64,000 nt of DNA from Sphingomonas sp. Leaf21 (lineage in GTDB: Bacteria; Pseudomonadota; Alphaproteobacteria; Sphingomonadales; Sphingomonadaceae), in contig NZ_CAKASM010000003.1 in assembly GCF_916858675.1 (NCBI RefSeq), forward strand, positions 148,681 through 212,680. Direction: 5' to 3'. Made by a program: the position numbers and the translations under genes. This document shows, piece after piece, positions 10,670 to 20,200 of this stretch. The notes under the pieces are model-generated. The model saw only the letters and a program-made list of their open reading frames with translations, did no database searches and was not told where the DNA came from. Every line of letters starts with the position of its first letter. Position 1 is the first letter of the stretch.

Positions 10670-11038
10670 ATGGCCGAAGAATTCGGAAATGGCGGCGGTG
10701 CGGGTGCGATCGGTGGCGATATGGGGGCGGGCGCCTTCACCGACCGGATGAAGGGCGCGGGCGAAGCGATGAAGGCGTCCGGGCAGAAAATGGCCGAGGG
10801 TGGCTCGGCGGTGACGCTCAAGATGCTGGATCAGGCGGAAACCAACACGCGTGAGGCCTTTGCCGCGATGCGTGCGGCGGCGGCCGCGAGCGACCTGTCC
10901 GACGTGATGCGGATCCAGACCGAATTCCTTCGCGAGCAGGGCAATCGCTCCATGTCGCAGGCACGGGAGATCGGCGAGCTGATCGCGCAGTTCGGGCGCG
11001 ACGCGATCGGCGCGGCGCGCGGGCCGAAGCAGGACTGA
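10670..11038 (+). CDS. Phasin family protein
   Basis: A 122-residue phasin-like protein. The glycine-rich N terminus is followed by an alanine-rich amphipathic helical region (KMLDQAETNTREAFAAMRAA, then DLSDVMRIQTEFLREQGNRS and QAREIGELIAQFGRDA) matching the Phasin_2 pattern of FxAxR and Q..E..RE. Phasins coat polyhydroxyalkanoate granules. The AAGGAG ribosome-binding site ten bases before the ATG is strong. A 10-bp hairpin follows the stop. Confidence 0.85.
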   Translation: MAEEFGNGGGAGAIGGDMGAGAFTDRMKGAGEAMKASGQKMAEGGSAVTLKMLDQAETNTREAFAAMRAAAAASDLSDVMRIQTEFLREQGNRSMSQAREIGELIAQFGRDAIGAARGPKQD

Positions 11039-11048
11039 CCCGAAACCC

Positions 11049-11082
11049 GCCGCTCGTTCCTCCCGATAGGGAAACGAGCGGC
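11049..11082. terminator. Likely bidirectional terminator between phasin and efflux operon
   Basis: The arms GCCGCTCGTT (11049-11058) and AACGAGCGGC (11073-11082) form a perfect 10-bp stem. There is no long T run on either side, so the strength is uncertain. Confidence 0.5.
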
Positions 11083-11087
11083 AGACT

Positions 11088-12677
11088 TCATTGGCCCGGT
11101 GTGGCCGCGACCGGGCCGTTGGGCGTGGCGTCGAGCAGCGAGTCTCCACCCAGCGCGCGGTAGAGCGACACCCGGTTGCTCGCATCGACCAACTGGGTGG
11201 CGATCACCGTCCGCTGCGCCGAATAGAGCGAGCGCTGTGCATCCAGCGTATTGAGGAACGGCGTGATCCCACCGCGATAGCTCGCATCGGTCAGTCGATA
11301 GGTATCGGTCGCGGCGTTCAGGAAGCGGCGATTGGCCCCGAGCTGGTCCGCGATCGTACCCTGGCGAGCCAGCGCATCGGCGGTTTCCTGGAACGCGGTC
11401 TGGATCGCCTTTTCATAGGTCGCCAGCGCGGCATCGCGCTGGGCCTGCGAATATTGGACATTGGCGATCCCCGCGCCCGCCTGAAAGATCGGATAGCTGA
11501 TCGCGGGGGCCACCGAATAGTTGAAGCTGCCACCCGAGAAGAGCGAGGTCAGCGCGGTGCTGGCGAAGCCGACCAGCCCGGTCAGCGAAATGCGCGGGAA
11601 CAGTGCCGCGCGCGCCGCGCCGATCTGTCCATTGGTGGCGCGGAGCAGATATTCCGCCTGCACCACGTCGGGACGGCGGAGCAGGATGCCGGAATCGAGA
11701 CCCGCGGGGAGCGCGGCGATCGTCGGCGATGCCTCTTCGATCGAACGCGGCAACAGGCTGGGGTCGATCGGCGCGCCGACCAGCAGTTGCAGCGCGTTGA
11801 TGTCCTGCGCGACGAGGGTCTTCTGCTGCGCCAGATCGGCCTGTGCCGTCGCCAATATCTGTTCGGCCTGCCGCACATCGGTACGCGGCGCGATCCCGCC
11901 GTTCAGCCGCGCGCGGGTGAGGGTAACGCTTCGCTCGGCACTGGCCGCGGTCTGTTGCGCGATGACCAGAAGGCTCTGGTCCGCCCCGTAATTCAGCCAT
12001 GCATCCGCGATGTCGCCGACCAGCGTCAGCCGGGTCGCCCGTGCCGCCGCCTCGGTCGCGAAATAGCGGTCGAGCGCCGCGCCGGTCAGCGAGCGGATGC
12101 GCCCGAACAGGTCGAGTTCGAACGCCGTGGTGCCCAGGTTGACCGACCAGGCGCTGCCGCTGTTCGAGCTGGTCACGATCGTGCCGCCGGTGTTGCCGGT
12201 CCCCGTGCCGACGCCGCCCGTACCGGTGCCAGTGCCCGTTCCCGTCCCGCCCGTGCCGGTCCCGACGCCGCCGGTCCCGGTTCCGGTCCCGCCATTGCCG
12301 ACCGCCTGGCTGGCCGCGCCGCCCGAGCCGCGATCGGTATAGCTGTAGCGCCCGGTCGCATCGATCTGCGGGAACAGGCTGCCGCGCTGGATCCGGTATT
12401 GCGCGCGGGTGGAGGCGATATTGGCGGCGGCGATGCGCAGGTCGCGGTTGTTGGACAGCGCCTGCACGATCAACCGTTGCAGCCGGGCGTCGCGGAACAC
12501 GTCGGTATAGCGCACCGTCGGCAATGCCGCCTCCGACTGGCGGAGATAGGCGTCGCCGACCGGCCAGGAGGTCGGCACCGGCGTCGCCGGCCGCTCATAT
12601 TTGGGGGCGAGCGAACAGCCGGAAAGCGCGGTCGCGGCCAGCAGCAAGGCGGGCAGGGGAGACGGGATACGCATCAT
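11088..12677 (-). CDS. RND efflux outer-membrane channel lipoprotein (NodT/OprM type)
   Basis: A 529-residue outer-membrane factor. A lipoprotein signal with lipobox LSGC (Cys21) precedes APKYERP, the standard opening of NodT-family TolC-like channels. Two OEP repeats follow, with RTDVRQAEQILATAQADLAQ in the first and YRGGITPFLNTLDAQRSLYSAQ in the second. Residues 128-166 form an unusual glycine-threonine low-complexity insertion not expected in the family. The gene is last in the operon, its ATG overlapping the pump stop. It forms the outer-membrane exit duct of a tripartite efflux pump. Confidence 0.92.
   Translation of the reverse strand: MMRIPSPLPALLLAATALSGCSLAPKYERPATPVPTSWPVGDAYLRQSEAALPTVRYTDVFRDARLQRLIVQALSNNRDLRIAAANIASTRAQYRIQRGSLFPQIDATGRYSYTDRGSGGAASQAVGNGGTGTGTGGVGTGTGGTGTGTGTGTGGVGTGTGNTGGTIVTSSNSGSAWSVNLGTTAFELDLFGRIRSLTGAALDRYFATEAAARATRLTLVGDIADAWLNYGADQSLLVIAQQTAASAERSVTLTRARLNGGIAPRTDVRQAEQILATAQADLAQQKTLVAQDINALQLLVGAPIDPSLLPRSIEEASPTIAALPAGLDSGILLRRPDVVQAEYLLRATNGQIGAARAALFPRISLTGLVGFASTALTSLFSGGSFNYSVAPAISYPIFQAGAGIANVQYSQAQRDAALATYEKAIQTAFQETADALARQGTIADQLGANRRFLNAATDTYRLTDASYRGGITPFLNTLDAQRSLYSAQRTVIATQLVDASNRVSLYRALGGDSLLDATPNGPVAATPGQ
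12180..12296 (-). repeat. In-gene Gly-Thr repeat encoding a low-complexity insertion
   Basis: The bases encode alternating GT/GTGG/GVGT units in the outer-membrane channel (residues 128-166). The underlying DNA is an imperfect short tandem repeat of GTGCCGG/GTCCCG-type units, liable to slippage in multiples of six bases, which would change length without shifting frame. Confidence 0.85.
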
Positions 12678-15600
12678 GCCTTCTCCGCCTCGGGCACGTC
12701 GGGCGTCGGACGATGCCCCGCGCCATGTTCGCTCATCGGCTTGCCACGCAACCGCGCCAGCCCGTTGCGGACCGACCGGCGGACGAGCACGAAGAACAGC
12801 GGGATGTAGAAGATCGCCAGCACCGTCGCGGTCAACATGCCGCCGATCACCGCGGTGCCGATCGCGATACGGCTGTTCGCGCCCGCGCCGGTCGAGATGG
12901 CGAGCGGCAGCACGCCGAAGATGAAGGCGAAGCTGGTCATCAGGATCGGCCGCAGACGGATCTTGGCCGCCTCCAGCGCGGCGTCGATGACGCGCTTGCC
13001 CTGTTTCTCCGCCTGTTCCGCGAACTCGATCATCAGGATGGCGTTCTTCGCCGCCAGCCCCATGGTCGTGAGCAGCCCGATCTGCAGATAGACGTCGTTG
13101 GTCAGCCCGCGCAGCGTCACGAACGCCACCGCGCCGATCAGGCCGAGCGGGATGATCAGCAGCACCGCGAACGGGATCGACCAGCTTTCATAAAGTGCGG
13201 CCAGGCACAGGAACACGACCAGGATCGACAGGCCGTACAGCACCGGCGCCTGTCCGCCCGACAGCCGCTCCTGATAGGACAGACCCGCCCAGGCGATCGA
13301 GGTGCCGGGGATTTCCGCCGCCAGCTCGGTCATGCGCTGCATCGCGTCGCCCGAGCTGTAGCCCGGCGCGGCCGACCCCTGGAATTCATAGGAGGTGATG
13401 CCGTTGAAGCGCGACAGCGTCGTCGGCGCGACGCCCCAGTTGATCGTCGAGAAGGACGAGAAGGGCGCCATCTGGCCGCTCGACCCGCGCACGAACCATT
13501 GCTTGAGGTCTTCGGGCTCGGCGCGATACGGCGCGTCGCCCTGGACGAAGACGCGCTTGACGCGGCCACGGTCGATGAAGTCGTTGACGTACTGGCCACC
13601 CCAGGCGGTCGACAGGGTCGAGTTCACCTGTTGCTGTGTCAGCCCCAGCGCCGACAGCTTCTGCTGGTCGAGATCGACGCGCAGCGTGGCGATGTCGGGC
13701 AACTCGGTCAGGCGGACCGAGGACAGCTTGGGGTCGGCATTGGCCTTGGCGAGCAACTGGTCGCGGATCGCCTCGAACTTTTCGAGCGGCATGCCCGAGA
13801 TGTTCTGCAGCTCCATGGTGAAGCCGTCCGACTGGCCGAGACCCCGGATCGCGGGGGGTACGAGCGCGAAGACCTGCGCGTCGCGCAGTCCCCGGAACGC
13901 GGCGGAGGCGCGACCGGTGATCGCGTCGGCGCCGTTTTCCTTGCCCTTGCGGTCCTTCCAGTCGACGAAGTTGATGAAGCCCTGGCCGGTATTCTGACCG
14001 CTGGTGCCGCCGCCGCCGCCACCGGCGACCGAGAACAGCACCGAGACGTTCTTGCCTTCATGCTGGGCGAAATAATCCTCGACCCGCTTCTGGATTTCCA
14101 TCGTCCGGCCCTGCGTCGCACCGGCGGGCAGGCGGAACTGGATCAGTGCCGAACCCTGGTCCTCGGTCGGCAGGAAGCCGGTGGGCAGGCGCAGGAACAG
14201 TACCGCGAGCAACGCGACCACGCCCGCATAGATCAGCAGGAACAGCCATTTGCGGTCGACCACGGTCCGTACCGCCGAGACGTATTTCTCGACCGTCCAG
14301 TCGAAGCGGCGGTTGAAGCCGTCCTTCGCGCGCTGCAACCCATGGGCCACGCGCGGAAATTTGCGATCGAGCCATGCGCCTTCCTCATGTTCCTTGGCCT
14401 TCTGCTTGAGGAGGCTGGCGGTCAGGGCGGGGCTGAGGATGATCGCGACGGCGACCGACAGGATCATCGCCGAGACGATGGTGATCGAGAACTGGCGATA
14501 GATGACGCCGGTCGATCCGCCGAAGAACGCCATCGGCAGGAACACCGCCGACAGGACGAGCGCGATCGCGATGAGTGCGACGGTGATCTCGTTCATCGAC
14601 TCGATCGTGGCGTCACGCGGAGTCATGTCGGGATTTTCCTCGAGCAGGCGCTCGACATTCTCGACGACGACGATCGCGTCGTCGACCAGAAGGCCGATCG
14701 CCAGCACCAGTCCGAACAGGGTCAGCGTGTTGATCGAGAAGCCCGCCAGATAGAAGATGGCGAAGGTGCCCAGCAGCACGACCGGCACCGCGATCGTCGG
14801 GATCAGCGTCGCGCGCCAGCTTTGCAGGAAGACGAACATGACGATCACGACCAGGATGATCGCCTCGATCAGCGTCTTGACCACCTCGTCGATCGACAGC
14901 TTGATGAACGCCGTCGTGTCGTTGGCATAGGCGATCTTAAGGCCCGGCGGGAAGGTCTTGGCGACGCTGCTGATCTCCGCCTTCACCAGCTCGGCGGTCT
15001 TCAGCGCGTCGGCACCCGGCGCCATCAGGACCGCGATACCCGCGCCCGGATGCTGGTTGATCCGGCTGACCGCGGCATAGCTTTCCGCGCCCAGCTCGAT
15101 CCGCGCCACGTCGGACAGCTTGACCGTCGCACCGTTGTTGAGCGTCTTGACGATGATCTCACGGAACTGTTCGGGTGTCTGGAGCCGCGACTGCGACGTG
15201 ACGGTGGCGTTGAGCATCTGCGTGCTCGCCGACGGCGTGCCGCCGATTTCGCCCGCCGCGACCTCGGTATTCTGGTTCTGGATCGCGGTGACGATGTCCG
15301 AGGGCATCAGCGAATAGGAGGCGAGCCGTTCCGGGTTGAGCCAGATGCGCATCGCATATTGCGAACCGAAGACGTTGGTGTCGCCCACGCCCTGGATACG
15401 GCCCAGCGGATCCTGGAGGTTGGAGACGAGATAGTCGGAGACGTCCTGGTTCGTCATCCGGTTCGTCTCGTCATAGACGCCCGCGATCAACAGGAAGTCG
15501 GGGTTCGACTTGCGGACGACCAGACCCTGTTGCTGCACCTGCTGCGGCAGGCGCGCGACCGACTGCTGGACCTGATTCTGGACCTGCACCTGTGCGATGT

Positions 15601-15904
15601 CGGGATCGGTGCCCTTGGCGAAGGTCGCGGTGATCGTCACCGAGCCACGGCTGGACGAGGAGGACTGGAAATAGAGCAGGCCGTCGATGCCGGTCAGCTG
15701 CTGTTCGATGACCTGCGTGACCGAATTCTGGAGCGTCTGCGCCGACGCGCCGGGGAAGGTGGCGCGGATCGAGACCTGGGGCGGGGCGACGTCGGGGTAT
15801 TGCGCGATGGGCAGGCCCAGGATCGCGCCGACGCCCGCCAGCATGACGATGATGGCAAGAACCCATGCGAAGATGGGGCGATCGATGAAGATGCGGCTGA
15901 GCAT
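12674..15904 (-). CDS. RND multidrug efflux pump, HAE1 family (AcrB/MexB-like)
   Basis: A 1076-residue inner-membrane pump. It starts MLSRIFIDRPIFAWVLAIIV and has the typical RND order: transmembrane helix, porter domain (PPQVSIRATFPGASAQTLQN), helices 2-6, second porter, helices 8-12. The proton-relay aspartates are visible in GLLVDDAIVVVENVER. The HAE1-type start ..QYPDVAPPQV matches drug and solvent exporters. The operon order adaptor, pump, channel is standard; seven bases separate adaptor and pump. No regulator gene is adjacent. Confidence 0.95.
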   Translation of the reverse strand: MLSRIFIDRPIFAWVLAIIVMLAGVGAILGLPIAQYPDVAPPQVSIRATFPGASAQTLQNSVTQVIEQQLTGIDGLLYFQSSSSSRGSVTITATFAKGTDPDIAQVQVQNQVQQSVARLPQQVQQQGLVVRKSNPDFLLIAGVYDETNRMTNQDVSDYLVSNLQDPLGRIQGVGDTNVFGSQYAMRIWLNPERLASYSLMPSDIVTAIQNQNTEVAAGEIGGTPSASTQMLNATVTSQSRLQTPEQFREIIVKTLNNGATVKLSDVARIELGAESYAAVSRINQHPGAGIAVLMAPGADALKTAELVKAEISSVAKTFPPGLKIAYANDTTAFIKLSIDEVVKTLIEAIILVVIVMFVFLQSWRATLIPTIAVPVVLLGTFAIFYLAGFSINTLTLFGLVLAIGLLVDDAIVVVENVERLLEENPDMTPRDATIESMNEITVALIAIALVLSAVFLPMAFFGGSTGVIYRQFSITIVSAMILSVAVAIILSPALTASLLKQKAKEHEEGAWLDRKFPRVAHGLQRAKDGFNRRFDWTVEKYVSAVRTVVDRKWLFLLIYAGVVALLAVLFLRLPTGFLPTEDQGSALIQFRLPAGATQGRTMEIQKRVEDYFAQHEGKNVSVLFSVAGGGGGGTSGQNTGQGFINFVDWKDRKGKENGADAITGRASAAFRGLRDAQVFALVPPAIRGLGQSDGFTMELQNISGMPLEKFEAIRDQLLAKANADPKLSSVRLTELPDIATLRVDLDQQKLSALGLTQQQVNSTLSTAWGGQYVNDFIDRGRVKRVFVQGDAPYRAEPEDLKQWFVRGSSGQMAPFSSFSTINWGVAPTTLSRFNGITSYEFQGSAAPGYSSGDAMQRMTELAAEIPGTSIAWAGLSYQERLSGGQAPVLYGLSILVVFLCLAALYESWSIPFAVLLIIPLGLIGAVAFVTLRGLTNDVYLQIGLLTTMGLAAKNAILMIEFAEQAEKQGKRVIDAALEAAKIRLRPILMTSFAFIFGVLPLAISTGAGANSRIAIGTAVIGGMLTATVLAIFYIPLFFVLVRRSVRNGLARLRGKPMSEHGAGHRPTPDVPEAEKA

Positions 15905-15911
15905 GTCTCCG

Positions 15912-17156
15912 TCAGCCCGCCTTGCCCTTGGCGGCTTGCATCTTCTTCATCTGTTCGGGCGAGGGCGGCTGGACCTTTTGCGGGGTGTTGGCGGGCACCG
16001 CCTTCACGCTCTGGCCCGCACGCAGATTGGCGAGGCCCTGGGTCACGATCCGGTCGCCGGGCTTCAGCCCGTCCGTGACGACCCAGAAGGCGCCCTGCGT
16101 GCGTTCTGCCTTGACCGTGCGCTGCTGCACCTTGTCGTCCTGGCCGACGACGAACAGCGTCGCATTGCCCTTCGGATCGCGGGCGATCGCCTGCTGCGGC
16201 ACCAGATAGGCGCTGGTGTCGATCGCCTGTGCGAAGCGCGCGCGCACGAACATGCCGGGCAGCAAGAGCCCCTGGCCGTTGGGGAAGCGCGCGCGCAGCG
16301 TGACCGTGCCGGTCTGCGGATCGACTACCGCTTCGGCGAACTCGACCGTGCCGGTCTGGCCATAGTCGGTGCCGTCCTCCAGCCGCAGCGAGACCCGCGC
16401 GCTGGCGGGGATCAGGCCGTCGCGCGCCGACAGGCTGCGGCGAAGCGAGAGCAGGTCGGCGGCCGATTGCTGGATGTCGACGAAGATCGGGTCGAGCCGC
16501 TGGATCTGGGCCAGCGGATCGGTCTGGCTGGCGCTGACCAGCGCGCCGACGGTGAAGAGCGAACGGCCGATCCGCCCGCTGATCGGGGCGGGGACGGTGG
16601 TGAATTGCAGATTGACCCGCGCGGTGTCCAGCGCGGCGCGGGTCTGTGCGACCTGAGCCGCCGCCTGCCGGGCGGAAGCCTGCGCATTGGTATAGTCCTG
16701 CTTCGAGATCGCCTCGATCTGCGCCAGCGGGCGGTAGCGTTCGGCGAGCGTGCGGGTCGCCTCGGCATTGGCCTGCGCACTCTGCAGATTGGCGGCGGCC
16801 TGGTTCACCGAGGCGCGATACAGGCGCGGGTCGATTTCGTAGAGCGGCTGGCCGCGCTTCACCAGCGAGCCTTCGGTGAAGAAGCGGCGGCGGATGATAC
16901 CGGTCACCTGCGGGCGGACGTCGGAGCTTTCGAAGGCGGTGGTTCGCGCGGCCAGTTCGGTCACGATCGGGGCATTGGTCGGCTGCACCGTCACATAGCC
17001 GACGGTCGGCGTCTGTTGCTGCCCACCGGCCTGACCCTTGGCCGCACCGCCCTTGTCGCCGCCGCCACACCCCGACATGGTCACCAGCGCCAGTACCATG
17101 GCCGTACCGGCAAGCGCCCGGCGCCCGCGAAAGCCTGGAAAGTTCAAATCGTCCAC
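15912..17156 (-). CDS. RND efflux periplasmic adaptor (AcrA-like lipoprotein)
   Basis: A 414-residue membrane-fusion protein. The signal ends with a lipobox (MSGC, then GGG). The biotinyl-lipoyl half motifs VRPQVTGIIRRRFFTEGSLV and APISGRIGRSLFTVGALV flank an alpha-helical hairpin (about residues 110-185). A beta-barrel (GLLLPGMFVRARF) and membrane-proximal domain follow, with a lysine/proline-rich tail. It links the pump to the outer channel. It is the first gene of the operon; the 200-base region upstream carries no obvious regulator gene. Confidence 0.93.
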   Translation of the reverse strand: MDDLNFPGFRGRRALAGTAMVLALVTMSGCGGGDKGGAAKGQAGGQQQTPTVGYVTVQPTNAPIVTELAARTTAFESSDVRPQVTGIIRRRFFTEGSLVKRGQPLYEIDPRLYRASVNQAAANLQSAQANAEATRTLAERYRPLAQIEAISKQDYTNAQASARQAAAQVAQTRAALDTARVNLQFTTVPAPISGRIGRSLFTVGALVSASQTDPLAQIQRLDPIFVDIQQSAADLLSLRRSLSARDGLIPASARVSLRLEDGTDYGQTGTVEFAEAVVDPQTGTVTLRARFPNGQGLLLPGMFVRARFAQAIDTSAYLVPQQAIARDPKGNATLFVVGQDDKVQQRTVKAERTQGAFWVVTDGLKPGDRIVTQGLANLRAGQSVKAVPANTPQKVQPPSPEQMKKMQAAKGKAG

Positions 17157-17360
17157 CTGCCTGAAATGCCGAGCGGGAACCCGGCTCGCGCGTCAATGCG
17201 CGATCCGGGCAAACGTTGCTGTCTCATGTCAAATTGCACAAGTTAAGTTGGAAAAGGCAAGCGTTGATGGCCTATTCCGCGATGCCTTATTTGTCGCAAT
17301 TTGTCGCGCCGCCGCAAAATTGCACGGCCGGGAGCCTTTGCGGTCCTGAAGCATTTCTGG
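17157..17360. other. Divergent promoter region, efflux operon / pentose-phosphate operon
   Basis: About 200 bases, AT-richer than its surroundings. The octamer AATTGCAC occurs twice, near 17233 and 17321, and a tandem TTTGTCGCA/TTTGTCGCG pair lies near 17289-17308. These are possible regulator sites but no known consensus was matched. Confidence 0.35.
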
Positions 17361-18038
17361 ATGCACATGAACGATCGGGACGCCGACAAGCGCCTTGCCG
17401 CCACCGCCGCGGTGCAAGAGGTATGCGACGACATGCTGGTGGGCCTGGGAACGGGCTCGACGGCGGCACATGCCATTGCCGCGCTGGCGGACCGTCGTCT
17501 GCGGATCGAGACGGTCGCGACGTCCGTGGCAAGCGCGACCATGGCGGAATCGCTGGGCCTTGCGGTTCGGGATTTCGCCGAGGTGGCGCGGATCGATATC
17601 GCGATCGACGGCGCCGATGCGATCGACGCGCGGCTTCACGCGGTGAAGGGCGCGGGCGGGGCGATGCTGCGGGAAAAGGTGGTCGCGGATGCCGCCACCC
17701 GGATGATCGTCATCGCCGACGGCTCCAAGCGGGCGACACGGCTCGGCGGCGTGGCCCTGCCGGTCGAGGTCCTGCCATTCGCGCGGCGCTATGTCATGGG
17801 GCAGCTCGCGAACCACTTCGTTCGCCTGGTCGAGCGGCCGGACTATCGGACGGACAATGGCAATATCGTGATTGATGGCCATGGCTGGGACGACACCGCC
17901 TTGATCGCGCTGGCGGATTCTTTGGTAGCGATACCAGGCGTTGTCGGGCATGGTCTGTTTCTGCGTGAAATCGATGCCGCCTATATTGCGGATAACGGGA
18001 TCGTTACCCGGCTGGAACGGGGACGGAACCCGCGCTAA
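17361..18038 (+). CDS. rpiA: Ribose-5-phosphate isomerase A
   Basis: A 225-residue RpiA (E. coli 219). It interconverts ribose-5-phosphate and ribulose-5-phosphate. Visible signatures are the phosphate loop VGLGTGSTAAH, the IDIAIDGADAID segment carrying catalytic Asp residues, and AVKGAGGAMLREK with the catalytic Lys/Glu. The start could be ATG 17361 or 17367. It is first in a run of pentose-phosphate genes. Confidence 0.93.
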   Translation: MHMNDRDADKRLAATAAVQEVCDDMLVGLGTGSTAAHAIAALADRRLRIETVATSVASATMAESLGLAVRDFAEVARIDIAIDGADAIDARLHAVKGAGGAMLREKVVADAATRMIVIADGSKRATRLGGVALPVEVLPFARRYVMGQLANHFVRLVERPDYRTDNGNIVIDGHGWDDTALIALADSLVAIPGVVGHGLFLREIDAAYIADNGIVTRLERGRNPR

Positions 18039-18112
18039 GGCCGGACGCGCATGGCAACCAGAGCGAGCGCGGAGGCGTTCGATCGCATAAGACAAGGATG
18101 AGGCCAGACTCC

Positions 18113-20200
18113 ATGACCGATGCCACCACCCACGCCGTGGCCGATACCCATCTGCACGAAGACGGGTCGATCGAGCGACTGACCATCGACACCATTCGCA
18201 CCCTGTCGATGGACGCGGTGCAGCAGGCCAATTCGGGCCATCCCGGCACGCCCATGGCGCTGGCACCGGTCGGTCACACCGTCTGGTCGAAGTTCCTGCG
18301 CTACGATCCCGCACATGCGGACTGGCCCAATCGCGACCGCTTCGTCCTGTCGGTCGGCCATGCCTCGATGCTGCTCTACTCGCTGATCCACCTGGCGGGG
18401 ATCGAGGAGATCGACGCGGACGGCAAGAAGTCGGGCAAGCCCGCGCTCAGCCTCGAAGACCTGAAGGGTTTCCGCCAGCTCAATTCCAAGACGCCGGGTC
18501 ATCCCGAATATCGCCACACCACCGGCGTCGAGACGACGACCGGTCCGCTGGGCGCGGGCTGCGGCAATTCGGTCGGCATGGCGATCGCCGAGCGCTGGCT
18601 GGCGGCGCACTTCAACCGCGAGGGTTTTCCGGTCTTCGACCATGATGTCTATGTCGTCTGCGGCGACGGCGACATGATGGAGGGCGTCGCGTCCGAGGCC
18701 GCCTCGACCGCCGGACACCTCAAGCTTTCGAACCTCTGCTGGATCTACGATTCGAACCATATCTCGATCGAGGGCGGCACCGACATCGCGTTCGACGAGG
18801 ATGTGGGCAAGCGGTTCGAGGCCTATGGCTGGAACGTCCTTCACGTCGACGACGCGAACGACGTGGGCGCGCTGACCGCCGCGCTCGACAATTTCAAGGC
18901 GACGACCGACAAGCCGACCTTCATCGTGGTGAAGTCGGTGATCGGCTATGGCAGCCCCAAGGCGGGCAGCGAGAAGGCGCATGGCGAGCCGCTGGGCGAC
19001 GATGCGATCCGTGCGACCAAGAAGGCCTATGGCTGGCCCGAGGACGCCAGGTTCCTGGTCCCCGACGGCGTGCGCGAGGCCTTTCAGGGCGCGATCGAGA
19101 AGCGCGGCAAGCCGCTGCGCGACGAATGGGTCGCGATGGTCGACAAGTATCGCGCGGCCTATCCCGAGCTCGCCGCCGAACTCGACGCGATGCTCGCCGA
19201 CACGCTGCCGGAAGGCTGGGACGCCAATATTCCGGTGTTCGAGACCGATGCCAAGGGCATCGCCAGCCGCGACTCGGGCGGCAAGGTGCAGAATGCCATC
19301 GCCGCCAAGGTGCCGTGGCTGATCGGCGGCTCGGCCGACCTCGCGCCGTCGACCAAGACGCTCATCAAGGATGGCGGCTCGTTCCAGGCGGGCAGCTATG
19401 ACGGTCGCAACATGCATTTCGGCGTGCGCGAGCATTCGATGGGCGCGATCGTGGACGGCATGGCGCTATCGCATCTGCGTTCCTACGGCGCGACCTTCCT
19501 GGTCTTCTCCGACTATATGCGCGCGCCGATCCGCCTCGCCGCGATCATGGAGATCGGCGCGGTGTTCGTCTTCACGCACGACTCGATCGGCGTGGGCGAG
19601 GACGGTCCGACCCACCAGCCGATCGAGCATCTGGCGACGCTGCGCGCGATCCCCGGCCTCGATACCATCCGGCCGGGCGACGCGAACGAGGTCGCCGAGG
19701 CGTGGCGCTGCGCCATCGAGTCGGCCAGCCACCCGACCGCGCTGATCTTCTCGCGCCAGGCGTTGCCGACGCTGGATCGCGGCAAGTACGCGGCTGCCTC
19801 GGGCGTGAAGAAGGGCGGCTATGTGCTCGCCGATTGCGACGGCACGCCCGACCTGATCCTGATTGCGACGGGCTCGGAACTGTCGCTGGTGACGGACGCC
19901 TATGAGACGCTGAAGGCGGAAGGGCGGAAGGTCCGCGTCGTCTCGCTGCCGAGCTGGTATCGGTTCGAGTTGCAGGATGCGGCCTACAAGGAAAGCGTCC
20001 TGCCGCGCGCCGTCACCAAGCGGCTGGCGGTCGAGCAGGCCGGGTCGATGGGCTGGGACCGCTATGTCGGGTTCGAGGGGCGGACGGTCACCATGTCGAC
20101 CTTCGGCGCGTCGGCACCGCTCGCCAAGTTGCAGGACAAGTTCGGTTTCACCCACGACAATGTCGTGAAGGTGGCCCGCGAAATGCTGGAGACCAAGTGA
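18113..20200 (+). CDS. tkt: Transketolase
   Basis: A 695-residue thiamine-diphosphate enzyme that moves two-carbon units in the non-oxidative pentose-phosphate pathway. It begins LTIDTIRTLSMDAVQQANSG HPGTPM, shows the thiamine-binding motif CGDGDMMEGVASEA...SNLCWIYDSN, and the catalytic region GVREHSMGAIVDGMALS, followed by DSIGVGEDGPTHQPIEHL. The start at 18113 (MTDATT) is favoured; an ATG five codons earlier is possible. Its TGA overlaps the ATG of the next gene. Confidence 0.96.
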   Translation: MTDATTHAVADTHLHEDGSIERLTIDTIRTLSMDAVQQANSGHPGTPMALAPVGHTVWSKFLRYDPAHADWPNRDRFVLSVGHASMLLYSLIHLAGIEEIDADGKKSGKPALSLEDLKGFRQLNSKTPGHPEYRHTTGVETTTGPLGAGCGNSVGMAIAERWLAAHFNREGFPVFDHDVYVVCGDGDMMEGVASEAASTAGHLKLSNLCWIYDSNHISIEGGTDIAFDEDVGKRFEAYGWNVLHVDDANDVGALTAALDNFKATTDKPTFIVVKSVIGYGSPKAGSEKAHGEPLGDDAIRATKKAYGWPEDARFLVPDGVREAFQGAIEKRGKPLRDEWVAMVDKYRAAYPELAAELDAMLADTLPEGWDANIPVFETDAKGIASRDSGGKVQNAIAAKVPWLIGGSADLAPSTKTLIKDGGSFQAGSYDGRNMHFGVREHSMGAIVDGMALSHLRSYGATFLVFSDYMRAPIRLAAIMEIGAVFVFTHDSIGVGEDGPTHQPIEHLATLRAIPGLDTIRPGDANEVAEAWRCAIESASHPTALIFSRQALPTLDRGKYAAASGVKKGGYVLADCDGTPDLILIATGSELSLVTDAYETLKAEGRKVRVVSLPSWYRFELQDAAYKESVLPRAVTKRLAVEQAGSMGWDRYVGFEGRTVTMSTFGASAPLAKLQDKFGFTHDNVVKVAREMLETK

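Noticed and set aside
12524..16078. A 1184-codon open frame opposite the efflux pump
   Set aside because: Shadow of the RND pump and adaptor; composition dominated by R, D, H, Q and no recognisable domain or ribosome-binding site.
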